This document shows positions 10,531-19,176 of a DNA stretch of 42,754 nucleotides, in pieces. How positions within the stretch are numbered: position 1 is the stretch's first letter; the number at the start of each line of letters is the position of its first letter. Both the position numbers and the translations under genes were made by a program. Under the pieces are notes generated by a model. The model was given only the letters and a program-made list of their open reading frames with translations, had not been told where the DNA came from and did not search any database. The DNA comes from Actinomycetes bacterium (lineage in GTDB: Bacteria; Actinomycetota; Actinomycetes; Mycobacteriales; Mycobacteriaceae): positions 1-42,754 of the forward strand of contig JAKOYE010000099.1 in the NCBI GenBank assembly GCA_029780675.1, written 5' to 3'.

Positions 10531-11710
10531 ACCCGGCCGGCGGCTCCGGTTGGGCTCCCGCTTCTGGGACCGTGTCGGGGACGGCTGCGCGCTTGGCCTT
10601 CCTCCGTCGGAAGCGACGCCGGGATTGCTCCGGTTCGCTGTGGTCCGTCATCTCCACGCCGCGGTAGACGAACAGGTACACCGAGATGGTGGTGACGATG
10701 AGAATCATCAGCACCGGTCCCAGGATGATCCCGAAGAAGCCGAACATCGCGATGCCGGAGAACACCGACAGCAGCATCAGCGCCGGATCCAGTCTTGCCT
10801 CGCGCGGCACCAGGATCGGCCGCAGGAAATTGTCGATATTGGTGATCCCGATGATGTGGAACAGCACCACGAAGAGCCCACCGGCGACGTGGCCGAACAG
10901 CATCATCCCGATACCGAACGGGATCGTGACGATTCCGCTGCCCAACGGGATCACCGACAGGGCGGTCAGCAGGATCGCGAAGATGAAGAAACCGTCGTGG
11001 AAGCCGGCGATGTAGATGGATGCCGCGCCCAGGGTGCCCTGGATCGCCGCGATGATGAACTGGCCCTTGACCGTTCCCTTCACCATGGCGCCCATCTTGG
11101 AGAGATAGAGGTCGGTCACCTCCTCGCCCAGCGGATTGAGGCGGCGCAGCAGGACGACCACCTCGGTCTTGTTGACCAGCAGGGAGATCAGTACGTAGAG
11201 GAAGATGATCGCCGAGGTGATGAAGCCGATCGCGCCCCCGGCGGCCCCGCTCACCGAACGCAGGAGCCATTCCCCGACGGTCTGGGCGATCTTGCCGAGG
11301 TTGGCGCGCAGCGACTCGTCGGTGATCGTCGGGGTCTGGAACGGCAGTCTGCCCAGCAGATGGTTGACCGCCGCGATCGCCTTGTCTCCCAGAGCGTTGA
11401 GGTCGGCGGTCTTGGCCCACTCGGCCACTCCCATGAGCATGTGCGAAATCTGGACAGTCGCAAGGGAGACGATGGCGGTGATCGGAATGACGACCACGGC
11501 CAGTGCCGCCAGCACGGTCAGCGAGGTGGCCACACCGCCATTGAATTTCGCCCGCAGCCGGTTGTAGAGCGGTACGAAAAGGTAGGCGACGATCGCCGCG
11601 ATGACGATCAGCATGAAGTAGCGGCGCAGGAAGTAGGCGCCGAAAAGCAGCGCGAGACCGGTGACGATGGCCAGCGCGCGCTTCTGGGACAGCGTGAACT
11701 CGGTCTTCAC
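10514..11710 (-). CDS. AI-2E family (PerM-like) membrane permease
   Basis: This 398-residue polytopic protein corresponds to Rv1101c. Seen: two N-terminal helices (about 10-65), a helical soluble segment around residues 85-145, then a run of C-terminal hydrophobic helices including GFITSAIIFLYVLISLLV, FAILLTALSVIPLGSG and FFGIILGPVLMILIV, the usual AI-2E/UPF0118 arrangement. The last 40 residues are a charged RRRFRRRKAKR tail. The start is GTG 11710. Members export or exchange small molecules or ions, but most, including the mycobacterial ones, lack a defined substrate. It lies 36 bp behind the SDR gene on the same strand and may end that operon. Confidence 0.9.
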   Translation of the reverse strand: MKTEFTLSQKRALAIVTGLALLFGAYFLRRYFMLIVIAAIVAYLFVPLYNRLRAKFNGGVATSLTVLAALAVVVIPITAIVSLATVQISHMLMGVAEWAKTADLNALGDKAIAAVNHLLGRLPFQTPTITDESLRANLGKIAQTVGEWLLRSVSGAAGGAIGFITSAIIFLYVLISLLVNKTEVVVLLRRLNPLGEEVTDLYLSKMGAMVKGTVKGQFIIAAIQGTLGAASIYIAGFHDGFFIFAILLTALSVIPLGSGIVTIPFGIGMMLFGHVAGGLFVVLFHIIGITNIDNFLRPILVPREARLDPALMLLSVFSGIAMFGFFGIILGPVLMILIVTTISVYLFVYRGVEMTDHSEPEQSRRRFRRRKAKRAAVPDTVPEAGAQPEPPAGLAKPG

Positions 11711-11744
11711 CGGACTGAACCTAGTGCTTCGGCCGGTCCGGACT

Positions 11745-11768
11745 CATCAGCTTGGGCCCATCAGCTTG
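11745..11768 (+). repeat. 10-bp direct repeat spanning the SDR stop codon
   Basis: CATCAGCTTG occurs at 11745-11754 and 11759-11768 (period 14). The first copy contains the TGA stop of the minus-strand SDR gene (complement of 11747-11749); the second encodes its residues SKLM. Confidence 0.85.
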
Positions 11769-12532
11769 CTGAGGTGCTCGTGAATGTTCGGATAGCGCTT
11801 GAGGTGCGCTCCACCGTTCAGGTCGAGCACGTCGCCGGTCAGCCAGGAGGACTGCGGCGAGCACAGGAAGACCACGGCGGCGGCGACGTCCTCCGGAGTG
11901 CCGGCGCGTCCCAGTGCGGTGTTCTCCAGGTACTCCTCGACCACACCGGGGATCGCCGCCGCGCCCTGGGTGAGCGGAGTGTGCACGAAACCGGGTGCGA
12001 CGGCGTTCACCCGGATGCCGTGCGGGCCCAGTTCCAGGGCCGCCACCTCGGTGAGCATCGACAGGCCCGCCTTCGCCGCGCAGTAGGCGCTCATCCCGAT
12101 CGCCGGTTGCCGGGCGTTGAGCGAGGTCAGCGACACCACCGACCCGCCGTCGCGCAGATGGCGGCCGGCGTGCTTGATCACCAGGAAGGCGCCGGTGAGG
12201 CAGACGTCGACGACCGAACGGAACTGGTCGGCATCGAGATCGGTGATCAGGCCGAAACCGCTGAAGCCGGCACAGTTGACCACCACCTGCAGTCCGCCCT
12301 CCCGAGCCGCGACACCGTCGAACAACGCCGCCACACTGGCCTCGTCGGTGACCTCGACCGATGCTGCGGTGTGCGGTTCGCCGAGCTCGTCCGCCCGTTG
12401 GGCGGCCAGTTCGGCGTTTCGGTCGGCGATCGTGACCCGGCAGCCGTCGGCGGCCAGTGCCCGCGCGGTGGCCCAGCCGATTCCCGATGCCCCGCCGACG
12501 ACGACGGCCACCCGCGCTACCCGGTCACTCAT
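11747..12532 (-). CDS. Short-chain dehydrogenase/reductase
   Basis: This is a classical SDR of 261 residues, NAD(P)-dependent. ATG 12532 overlaps the upstream epimerase stop as ATGA, which fixes the start and suggests translational coupling. Seen: Rossmann motif GGASGIGWATA (about residues 12-22), Asp in IADRN favouring NAD, VNCAGFSG, and the catalytic YCAAK preceded by SLTSL. The C-terminal GGAHLKRYPNIHEHLSKLMG is longer than the minimal SDR fold. Partner genes (an extended SDR/epimerase and a permease) do not reveal the substrate. Confidence 0.92.
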   Translation of the reverse strand: MSDRVARVAVVVGGASGIGWATARALAADGCRVTIADRNAELAAQRADELGEPHTAASVEVTDEASVAALFDGVAAREGGLQVVVNCAGFSGFGLITDLDADQFRSVVDVCLTGAFLVIKHAGRHLRDGGSVVSLTSLNARQPAIGMSAYCAAKAGLSMLTEVAALELGPHGIRVNAVAPGFVHTPLTQGAAAIPGVVEEYLENTALGRAGTPEDVAAAVVFLCSPQSSWLTGDVLDLNGGAHLKRYPNIHEHLSKLMGPS

Positions 12533-13596
12533 GCACCGCTCCTGTCTGCCTCGGGTGCACCCCATTTGCGGCGCACCGCCTCCCACGGATCTGCATAGCG
12601 GCCGGGCTGACCGCGGTATGGAGACCGACGCTCCAGAAACATCCGCGACAGTGGGGCGATCACCCGCAGCGGGTAGCGCATCCAGCCGGCCCGGTCGGCG
12701 GTCTCGGCCAGCATGTCCGGCCACGAGTGGTGCTGGTGCCCGAGCAGGTCCTGCGCGGTCGCCGAATCCATCCAATCGGTGGCGAACCAGGCGTCGTCGT
12801 CATCGGGATTCCCCGGCCGGCCGGTCGGCATGCCGCCGACCAGGCCGAGGGCTGCGGCGGTCGACGAGGCGATCTCACCCTGCAGCAGCCGGTGCGAGTC
12901 GTCACCGCCGATCAGCAGGGTCCGGCCTACGACCTCCGCGGTGGTGGCCGCGGCGAACGCATGGGCGACATCGCGGACGTCGACGGTCTGCAGGCGGCCG
13001 TCGGTGGGCAGCAGGCCCTCGAAATAGAGCATGTCCGGGTCGATACCAAGACTCAGATCCACGGTCAGCACTCCGCCCAGGCGCAGGATTGCCCAGTCCA
13101 GTCCCGAGTTCCGCACGACTGCTTCGGCTTCCACCTTGTGCCCGCCGTAGACGTCGTAGGGCCGTACCGGGGTGTCCGCGGTCAGCACGTCGCGGAGGTG
13201 GTGCGGATTGCGCGGGCCGTACACGGCGATGCTCGACGCCTGAATGAACCGGGGTGGATCAGCTTGCGCGGCAGCGGTATTCACCAGGTTCGCGGTCGCA
13301 TCGACGTTCACCGCCCGGGCCAGGGCCGGTTTGGCGTAGCACAGGGGCGGGATCACCGCCGCCAGGTGGATGACCGATGCCGGGGTCGTCGCGGTGAGCA
13401 GCGTGCCGACCTGTTCCGGATCGGTGAGATCTGCCCAGTGCACGTGGACGCCGGCGGGTAGGGCGCTGGCGGACTTCCGGTTGGCGGGGGTGTCCAGGTC
13501 GGTGGCGATGACGTGGCGGCCCTGTTCGGCGAGGTGCTTGACGGTGGCGGTGCCGACGAGGCCGAACGCGCCGGTAACCAGTACGGCGTCGGTCAT
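12529..13596 (-). CDS. NAD-dependent epimerase/dehydratase (extended SDR)
   Basis: This is a cytosolic NAD(P)-binding protein of 355 residues. Seen: GAFGLVGTATVKHL at the N-terminus (G-x-x-G-x-x-G Rossmann loop), IATDLD, HLAAVIPP, and the active-site pair YGGHK (Tyr-x-x-x-Lys) in a PYDVYGGHK context. It may act on a sugar nucleotide, sterol-like or other hydroxyl substrate. M. tuberculosis carries an extended SDR (3-beta-HSD, Rv1106c) in this neighbourhood, but I cannot confirm orthology. It is first in a minus-strand set with the coupled SDR and the AI-2E permease, and divergent from the SOS-controlled nuclease gene. Confidence 0.9.
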   Translation of the reverse strand: MTDAVLVTGAFGLVGTATVKHLAEQGRHVIATDLDTPANRKSASALPAGVHVHWADLTDPEQVGTLLTATTPASVIHLAAVIPPLCYAKPALARAVNVDATANLVNTAAAQADPPRFIQASSIAVYGPRNPHHLRDVLTADTPVRPYDVYGGHKVEAEAVVRNSGLDWAILRLGGVLTVDLSLGIDPDMLYFEGLLPTDGRLQTVDVRDVAHAFAAATTAEVVGRTLLIGGDDSHRLLQGEIASSTAAALGLVGGMPTGRPGNPDDDDAWFATDWMDSATAQDLLGHQHHSWPDMLAETADRAGWMRYPLRVIAPLSRMFLERRSPYRGQPGRYADPWEAVRRKWGAPEADRSGA

Positions 13597-13703
13597 GTGG
13601 GTCCTCTCTGATCGGCTGTTCCCACGAACCGTATCCCCAGTCTCGGACTTGTCCCCAGGTTGGGTTCGGCCGTGGGGGAATGTCGGACCGGCGACGTAGT
13701 GTT

Positions 13704-13719
13704 TCGAACATGAGTTCGA
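13704..13719 (+). promoter_or_regulatory. LexA (SOS) box overlapping the DUF222-HNH start codon
   Basis: TCGAACATGAGTTCGA is a perfect match to the mycobacterial SOS box TCGAAC-N4-GTTCGA, and the N4 contains the ATG start (13710). A TANNNT -10 box, TAGTGT, lies at 13697-13702, so the transcript is probably leaderless. LexA bound here would block both polymerase and the start region. SOS boxes at 13E12-family genes are known from M. tuberculosis. Confidence 0.9.
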
Positions 13720-15071
13720 TTGCCGTGGCCGAAGCGTTCACCGCGCTGGAGGCCGGGGTGCAGGCGGTCGGCGCGCTGGATTGGGACGGTCTGCCCATTC
13801 GTCAGCGACTCGAGCTCATGGAGCGGCTGGAAACCGTCCGGCGCCGGGCGGCGGCCTGCTCGACCGACATCGCCGATTCGGTGGCTCGGGCGGGTGACCC
13901 CGCCATCGGCACCTCGGCGCACAAGGTGATCGCCGACGTCCTGCGGATCAGTCCGGCGGATGCCCGTCGCCGGCTGCGCGATGCCGGACAACTGCGACCC
14001 CGGACCTCGCTGACCGGCCAGGAACTCGCCCCCGAACTGCCGGCGACGGCCAAGGCGTGGCATGCCGGATTACTCGACGGCGCCCACCTGCGGGCGATCC
14101 AAAAGTTCTTCCGCGATCTCCCCGACGACGTTCACCCCGACGCGGTGGCGAAGGCCGAGGTGTTCCTGGCGGAGAAGGCCGCCGAACTGCGCCCGGACCA
14201 ACTGGAGATCCTCGCCGACCGGCTGGCCGTCGAGCTCAATCCCGACGGCACGTTCTCCGAGGATTACCGGGCGCTCAGGCGCGGTTTCACCTGGTGCGGC
14301 CGGCAGCGTCCGGACGGAATGAGTATCGGTCGCCTCGTGGCGACGCCGGAATTGCGCGCCATCATCGAGGCGCTGCTGGCCAAGTTCGCCGCCCCCGGGA
14401 TGTGCAACCCCGCCGATCAGAGCCCGCTCACCGAGGGGGAACCGAGTCCGGAGGCTCAAGACCGCGATCGACGCCTGCATGCCCAACGCCAGCACGACGC
14501 GCTGGTTGCTCTGCTCCGAAGCCAGCTTGGTAACCCCAAACTCGGACAGCACAACGGCCTGCCCGTGACGATTATCGCCACGGCCACGGTGGCGGACCTG
14601 TGCGCCGCCGCCGGCTACGCCATGACCGCGGGCGGCACCCAGGTGCCCATGCGCGATGTGATCCGGATGGCTTCTCACTCCTGGCACTACCTGTGCATCT
14701 ACGACGAGCATTCCGCCCGCCCCATCTACCTCGGGCGCACGAAACGGATCGCCACCGCCGATCAACGGATCGTCCTGCACGGCCTCGACCGTGGCTGTAC
14801 CCGACCAGGCTGCGATATGCCCGGCTACCTCACCGAGGTCCACCACGTCGACGAATGGGCCGCAGGTGGTGCCACTGACGTCGACAGACTCACCTTTGCC
14901 TGCAAGGCCGACCACCGCCTCCTCACCGTGGGAGGATGGAAAACCCGAAAACTGGCCGATGGCCGAACGGAATGGATTCCGCCTCCGCAACTTCCCTTAC
15001 GCCCCGGCACCAATGATTTTCACCATCCCGAACGTCTGCTGCCCGGGAATGATCAGTGCGATCAGTCCTGA
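13710..15071 (+). CDS. DUF222 / HNH endonuclease (13E12 repeat family)
   Basis: This is a predicted DNA-acting protein of the mycobacterial 13E12 family. ATG 13710 lies inside a LexA box; product 453 residues. DUF222 spans about residues 30-330, with LELMERLETVRRRAAACSTDIAD, VIADVLRISPADARRRL and GFTWCGRQRPDGMS. The C-terminal HNH domain (about 345-410) shows GCTRPGCDMPG, EVHHVDEWAAGG and CKADHRLL, which provide the Cys pairs and the His-His/His metal ligands. Such genes exist as multicopy families, and in M. tuberculosis their REP13E12 DNA is a target of phage-type integration. Here it appears intact, single in the window, and SOS-controlled. Its stop overlaps the end of the convergent kinase gene by 10 bp. 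Confidence 0.93.
   Translation: MSSIAVAEAFTALEAGVQAVGALDWDGLPIRQRLELMERLETVRRRAAACSTDIADSVARAGDPAIGTSAHKVIADVLRISPADARRRLRDAGQLRPRTSLTGQELAPELPATAKAWHAGLLDGAHLRAIQKFFRDLPDDVHPDAVAKAEVFLAEKAAELRPDQLEILADRLAVELNPDGTFSEDYRALRRGFTWCGRQRPDGMSIGRLVATPELRAIIEALLAKFAAPGMCNPADQSPLTEGEPSPEAQDRDRRLHAQRQHDALVALLRSQLGNPKLGQHNGLPVTIIATATVADLCAAAGYAMTAGGTQVPMRDVIRMASHSWHYLCIYDEHSARPIYLGRTKRIATADQRIVLHGLDRGCTRPGCDMPGYLTEVHHVDEWAAGGATDVDRLTFACKADHRLLTVGGWKTRKLADGRTEWIPPPQLPLRPGTNDFHHPERLLPGNDQCDQS
15051..15066 (+). repeat. 7-bp direct repeat at convergent gene ends
   Basis: GATCAGT is repeated at 15051-15057 and 15060-15066 (period 9). It encodes the DQ...DQS end of the HNH protein and contains the minus-strand kinase stop (complement of 15062-15064). 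It is the shortest and weakest of the stop-linked duplications. Confidence 0.6.
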
Positions 15072-15922
15072 ACGGCCTTCGCCACCGCGATGCACACCGT
15101 CAGCCAGTCCCGGTTGATCTGTGGCTCATCGAGTTCCCACATCGCGTTGTGCACCATCCGCACAATCACCCAGGCCCGGGCGCGGTCCTCATCGAAACCC
15201 GCCGCGTCCACCAGCGTCCAGAACCGCGTTCGGACTCCGGAGCGAACGGCGCCGGCGATCTCGGCGAAGCGGTTCCACAGCATCGGGGCGAGTTCGTAGC
15301 TCGGGTCGCCGTTGGCGGGCTTCGGGTCGATCGCCAGCCACGGTTCCCGGCTGGCTGCCAGGACATTCGCGTAGTGCAGGTCGGTGTGCAGCAGCCGATC
15401 CCGCCCCGGACCGTCGGCGGTCAATTCGACTCCCAGCGCAATGGCCTGCTCGATCAGCCGGTGCGGAATCGGGGCGCTGCGGGGCAACCGGCGCAGTCCG
15501 GCGGTGCACCGCTCGACAAGGGCCGACAGCGACCGCACCTTCGGCAGCGGCGCGACATGGAGCCGGCCGTAGAGGCCGCCCACCACCTCGCAGGCCCGCA
15601 GGTGAGGCACGCCGGTCAGGTCGCGGTCGCTGAGCCGTTCGAGCAACAGTGCGCGATGGTTCGGGTCCGCGGACAACAACCGCACGGCCCCGTTGCCATC
15701 CCAACGGCGCAGCGCGAGGTGCTCGTACTCGGACTCCTCATCCGGGAAAACGAGTTTCAGCACCGCCGCCCGACCGTCGGCGCTCCGCACCGGCAGCACC
15801 AGCGAGCAATGGCCGTGGTTGGCCCGGCCGTCGGGGGACAGGTTCCACCGGTCGATCAGTGCGGTGGCGGTGGCGGGCAGGGTTCGGACCCAGCTTTCCC
15901 ACCGGGGTCCGCGCTGCCCCAT
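15062..15922 (-). CDS. Aminoglycoside/hydroxyurea phosphotransferase-like kinase
   Basis: This is a predicted cytosolic small-molecule kinase of the protein-kinase-like fold, closest in look to the streptomycin 6-kinase (APH(6)) family. Seen: HGHCSLVLPV and VLKLVFPD for ATP binding, the catalytic loop LLHTDLHYANVL (Asp of HTD-L-H), and IDPKPANGDPSYELAPMLWNR carrying the metal-binding Asp. ATG 15922 is chosen; two GTG codons at 15931 and 15928 are in frame and no ribosome site separates them. The physiological substrate is unknown, and many family members do not confer resistance. It lies 31 bp downstream of xseB on the same strand and may be the last gene of that operon. Confidence 0.85.
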   Translation of the reverse strand: MGQRGPRWESWVRTLPATATALIDRWNLSPDGRANHGHCSLVLPVRSADGRAAVLKLVFPDEESEYEHLALRRWDGNGAVRLLSADPNHRALLLERLSDRDLTGVPHLRACEVVGGLYGRLHVAPLPKVRSLSALVERCTAGLRRLPRSAPIPHRLIEQAIALGVELTADGPGRDRLLHTDLHYANVLAASREPWLAIDPKPANGDPSYELAPMLWNRFAEIAGAVRSGVRTRFWTLVDAAGFDEDRARAWVIVRMVHNAMWELDEPQINRDWLTVCIAVAKAVQD

Positions 15923-15953
15923 CGCCACCACAGCGGCGGGGATCCGGACCCAC

Positions 15954-16214
15954 TCAGTCGTCGTCGTCCCCGTCGCGGCCGATCGTGTGCTCGATGCGGG
16001 CTCGCGCCCCGGCGAGGTGCTCCTCGCAGCGTTTGGCCAGTGCCTCGCCGCGTTCCCACAGGGTCAGTGACTCGTCGAGGTCCAGACCGCCCTGCTCGAG
16101 ACGTCGCACCACCGCGGCGAGTTGATCGCGGCACGCCTCATAGCCGAGGTCCTCGACCGGGGTGTCGTCACTCGTCTGGTCATTCGGTGCACTCACCTGT
16201 CCGGGCTCCCTCAT
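15954..16214 (-). CDS. xseB: Exodeoxyribonuclease VII small subunit
   Basis: This is the partner subunit of the ExoVII single-strand DNA nuclease. The 86-residue product starts at ATG 16214, which overlaps the xseA TGA as ATGA; an internal GTG at 16196 is a less likely start. Seen: [43 protein letters not shown], the whole conserved helical hairpin (given here as the family signature around residues 25-66). The C-terminus is an acidic run of four Asp from a GTC trinucleotide stretch. Translational coupling ensures matched production with XseA. Confidence 0.96.
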   Translation of the reverse strand: MREPGQVSAPNDQTSDDTPVEDLGYEACRDQLAAVVRRLEQGGLDLDESLTLWERGEALAKRCEEHLAGARARIEHTIGRDGDDDD

Positions 16215-17482
16215 CCGTCTCCATCTCCCGCGCCGGTGCTCACGGCGCCCACCGCACCGTCGGCAAGCCGGATCCGCAGCCTGGTGCCGGCCGGTGCGTC
16301 CGCGGCCGACCGCAGCACGGCTGTGCCTCCGGGTTCGCCGTCCATCCGTTGTACCCCGTCCATCCGTTGCACGACGGCGTACCCGCGGGCCAGCGTGGCC
16401 GCCGGGCCCAGGGTGGCCAGCCGGGCGGACAGATGTGTCACCCGGTCGGACTCCCCGGCGACCAAACGGGTGATCTCGCGGCGGGCTGCCGCGTGCGCGC
16501 GGGCCGTCTCGGCCGCACGCTCGTCGACCATCCGCAGCGGTTCGGCGAGGACCGGCCGGCTGCGCAGCGCGGTGAGGGCATGCTGCTCGCGGGCCACCCA
16601 GCCGCGCAGCGCGCGAGTGCAGCGTTGCCGCAGATCGGTGACCAGCGCCAGTTCGGCGGCGGTGTCGGGCACCACCTTCTTGGCCGCGTCGGTCGGGGTG
16701 GCGGCCCGCAGGTCGGCGACGAAGTCGCACAGCGGATTGTCCGGTTCGTGGCCGATCGCACTGACCACCGGTGTGCGGCAGGCCGCGATCTCCCGGCACA
16801 GCGTCTCGTCGGAAAAGGGGAGCAGGTCCTCGACGCTGCCGCCGCCGCGGGCGATGATGATGACGTCCACCTCGGGATGACTGTCGAGTTCGCGCAGGGC
16901 TTCGACGATCTGCACCACCGCGTTGGTTCCCTGAACCGCGGTGTTGCGGATGGCGAACCGGACGGCGGGCCAGCGGGCCGCGGCCACCGTCGTCACGTCG
17001 TGTTCGGCGGCGCCGCCCCGCCCGGTGATCAAGCCGACCAACTGCGGCAGGAAGGGCAGCGGACGCTTGAGCCGCGGATCGAACAGGCCTTCGGCGGCCA
17101 GCAGTTCGCGCAACTGGGCGATCCTGGCCAGCAGCTGGCCCAGGCCGACGGCGCGGATCTCGCGAATCCGCAGGGAGAACGATCCGCGACGAGGGTCGAA
17201 CTGCGGCCGGGCGCAGACCACCACCTGCACGCCCTCGACCAACGGCACGGGGGCGGTGCGGACCAGCTGGCTACCGCAGATCACCCGCAGCGACATGTCC
17301 GCGGCCGGATCGCGCAGCACCATGTAGGCGGTCGCGCCGCGCACTTTGATCTCGGTGAGTTGGCCCTCCACCCAGACCGTGCCCAGCCTGTCGATCCAGC
17401 CCTGCACCCGGGTGGCGACGGACCGGACCGGGAGCGGATTCTCCGCGGAGGAACCCGAGGGGCTGACCGACGTGCCGGTCAC
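16211..17482 (-). CDS. xseA: Exodeoxyribonuclease VII large subunit
   Basis: This is the catalytic subunit that degrades single-stranded DNA from both ends during repair. Length 423 residues. The N-terminal OB-fold at about 15-110 includes [13 protein letters not shown] and YMVLRDP. The catalytic region at about 135-330 includes the family motifs [32 protein letters not shown] and RAATPTDAA. Near the C-terminus VQRMDG is duplicated in tandem. GTG 17482 overlaps the upstream gene's stop as GTGA, supporting this start. It forms a coupled chain with the lipid-droplet protein gene upstream and xseB downstream. Confidence 0.96.
   Translation of the reverse strand: MTGTSVSPSGSSAENPLPVRSVATRVQGWIDRLGTVWVEGQLTEIKVRGATAYMVLRDPAADMSLRVICGSQLVRTAPVPLVEGVQVVVCARPQFDPRRGSFSLRIREIRAVGLGQLLARIAQLRELLAAEGLFDPRLKRPLPFLPQLVGLITGRGGAAEHDVTTVAAARWPAVRFAIRNTAVQGTNAVVQIVEALRELDSHPEVDVIIIARGGGSVEDLLPFSDETLCREIAACRTPVVSAIGHEPDNPLCDFVADLRAATPTDAAKKVVPDTAAELALVTDLRQRCTRALRGWVAREQHALTALRSRPVLAEPLRMVDERAAETARAHAAARREITRLVAGESDRVTHLSARLATLGPAATLARGYAVVQRMDGVQRMDGEPGGTAVLRSAADAPAGTRLRIRLADGAVGAVSTGAGDGDG
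16338..16373 (+). repeat. 18-bp in-frame tandem duplication in xseA
   Basis: CCGTCCATCCGTTG occurs at 16338-16351 and 16356-16369 (period 18). On the coding (minus) strand it gives VQRMDG twice in a row, in the loop after [12 protein letters not shown] where XseA proteins normally have a single copy. Confidence 0.85.
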
Positions 17483-18105
17483 TTTGCGGTCGCGCGGGTG
17501 ATCCTGTTGGCCAGCAGCGTCTGGAACGGAGCCCGGGCCCGGCCGGCCTCCTCATAGGCGAGCAGTGCGCGCAGATCCTCGACGCTCAACCCCGACAACC
17601 GGGCCCGGAGTTGGGCCAAGGTCAGCCCGTCGTACTCCAGCTCTTCGGCGATGGGCGGGGCCACCACAGGCTGGGACGGACCGGGAGCGACCGCGCCGGA
17701 TGGTGGTTCGGTGGCAGCCCTGCGGCCCTCGGGAGCGGAACCGCCCAAACCGGACTTTCCGCCTGCCGCGGTCTCCGGGTCCGCAACCGAGTAGAGGGCG
17801 AACCGTCCCTCGGTGCGGCGTTCGGTGCCGGCCTGCGCACGCGGTGCGGGCTGGTCGCCGAGATCCTCGTCGAAGGTCGCCCAGTCCGGCTGCTCAACCT
17901 TGGGCGGGAACAGACTCTCCAGCGCGGCATCCCCCTTGATTGCCAGATCAGCCAGGTCCTGCTGCACCTTCATGACGATCTGGGCGACGGTGCTCGCCAT
18001 CGTGATCGGGTACATCAGGACCGTCTGCGGCAGCTTGCGGGTCTCCTCGATGGCGGTCACGGCGGCGCCGACGAGCAGTCGGACCCCGTACGGTGCTGTG
18101 GCCAT
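17479..18105 (-). CDS. Lipid droplet-associated protein (Rv1109c-like)
   Basis: This 208-residue actinobacterial protein is named after relatives found on storage lipid droplets. Residues 1-70 form an amphipathic, membrane-interacting segment ([20 protein letters not shown], then [35 protein letters not shown]). A long Pro/Ala/Glu-rich linker follows, and a conserved C-terminal helical module reads [28 protein letters not shown] 18105 is divergent from ispH with 51 bp between. Its stop overlaps the xseA start as GTGA, so it leads the xseA-xseB operon; the functional reason for this pairing is unclear. No enzymatic motif is seen. Confidence 0.85.
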   Translation of the reverse strand: MATAPYGVRLLVGAAVTAIEETRKLPQTVLMYPITMASTVAQIVMKVQQDLADLAIKGDAALESLFPPKVEQPDWATFDEDLGDQPAPRAQAGTERRTEGRFALYSVADPETAAGGKSGLGGSAPEGRRAATEPPSGAVAPGPSQPVVAPPIAEELEYDGLTLAQLRARLSGLSVEDLRALLAYEEAGRARAPFQTLLANRITRATAK

Positions 18106-18156
18106 GCGGACAGCCTAAGCTGGCCGGACCCCGGCGGCGGAACGTACCCTGAAACC

Positions 18157-19176
18157 ATGCCACCGACCGTCGACATGGGGATTCCGGGTGCCCGAGGAGA
18201 TTGGGCCGCCTCCGCCGCGCGCCAAACCGGCAAGCGGGTGCTGCTGGCCGAGCCGCGCGGGTACTGCGCCGGGGTGGACCGGGCGGTGGAGACCGTCGAG
18301 CGTGCCCTGGAGAAGCACGGTGCGCCAGTGTACGTGCGCCACGAGATCGTGCACAACAAGCATGTGGTGGACACCCTTGCCCGTCGCGGGGCGGTGTTCG
18401 TCGCCGAGACCGACGAGGTGCCGGAAGGTGCTCTCGTGGTGTTCTCCGCCCACGGCGTCGCGCCCACTGTGCACCAGACGGCGGCAGCCCGGAACCTCAA
18501 GGTGATCGACGCCACCTGCCCGCTGGTCACCAAGGTGCACAACGAGGCCAAGCGGTTCGCGCGGGAGGACTACGACATCCTGCTCATCGGCCACGAGGGC
18601 CACGAGGAGGTCATCGGCACTGCCGGCGAGGCACCCGACCACGTTCAGTTGGTCGACGGCGTTGAATCGGTGGATCGGGTCACCGTCCGCGACGAGAACA
18701 AGGTGGTGTGGCTGTCGCAAACCACGCTGAGCGTCGACGAGACCATGGAGATCGTGGCGCGACTGCGTGAGCGGTTCCCGACCCTGCAGGATCCGCCCAG
18801 CGATGACATCTGCTACGCGACGCAGAACCGGCAGGGCGCGGTGAAGGCCATGGCGCCGGAGTGCGAACTGGTGATCGTGGTCGGCTCCCGCAACTCGTCG
18901 AACTCGGTCCGGTTGGTCGAGGTGGCTCTCGATGCCGGGGCCAACTCCGCTTACCTGATCGACTACGCCGAAGACATCGACCCGGCCTGGCTGGACGGTG
19001 TGACGACGGTCGGGGTCACCTCCGGCGCCTCGGTGCCGGAGATTCTGGTCCGCGGGGTGATCGACCGTCTCGGTGAGTTGGGCTACGGCACGGTGCAGAC
19101 CGTGACGACAGCGAATGAGACCCTGGTGTTCGCGCTGCCCCGGGAGATTCGTCCGGCCCGCTCCGCGGGCGGCTAG
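18157..19176 (+). CDS. ispH: 4-hydroxy-3-methylbut-2-enyl diphosphate reductase IspH
   Basis: This is the last enzyme of the MEP isoprenoid pathway, producing IPP and DMAPP with a [4Fe-4S] cluster. ATG 18157 gives 339 residues, near the 335 of M. tuberculosis IspH2 (LytB2). The three cluster cysteines are visible: GYCAGV (Cys37), TCPLV (Cys121) and CYATQN (Cys219). Active-site motifs HEIVHN, SAHGV, GHEGHEE and GSRNSSNS are present. It is divergent from the lipid-droplet protein gene and convergent with the DUF6542 gene. The two share the four bases CTAG (19173-19176), each using three of them as its stop codon. Confidence 0.97.
   Translation: MPPTVDMGIPGARGDWAASAARQTGKRVLLAEPRGYCAGVDRAVETVERALEKHGAPVYVRHEIVHNKHVVDTLARRGAVFVAETDEVPEGALVVFSAHGVAPTVHQTAAARNLKVIDATCPLVTKVHNEAKRFAREDYDILLIGHEGHEEVIGTAGEAPDHVQLVDGVESVDRVTVRDENKVVWLSQTTLSVDETMEIVARLRERFPTLQDPPSDDICYATQNRQGAVKAMAPECELVIVVGSRNSSNSVRLVEVALDAGANSAYLIDYAEDIDPAWLDGVTTVGVTSGASVPEILVRGVIDRLGELGYGTVQTVTTANETLVFALPREIRPARSAGG

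Noticed and set aside
10550..12598. 682-codon open frame on the + strand
   Set aside because: It is antisense to the AI-2E permease and SDR genes, which have clear family motifs and helices. The translation is a low-complexity Asp/Arg/His/Gln mix typical of the antisense of high-GC genes.
15062..15922. Kinase called as a streptomycin resistance determinant
   Set aside because: Only the fold and catalytic motifs are visible; chromosomal relatives with this look often have other substrates, and the context is a DNA repair operon.
15954..15970. GTC trinucleotide run at the end of xseB
   Set aside because: It is a short acidic Asp tail common in XseB; too short to count as a meaningful microsatellite.
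15056..17557. 833-codon open frame on the + strand
   Set aside because: It is antisense to the kinase, xseB and xseA; no domain is recognisable and the xse genes have conserved motifs and ATGA coupling.
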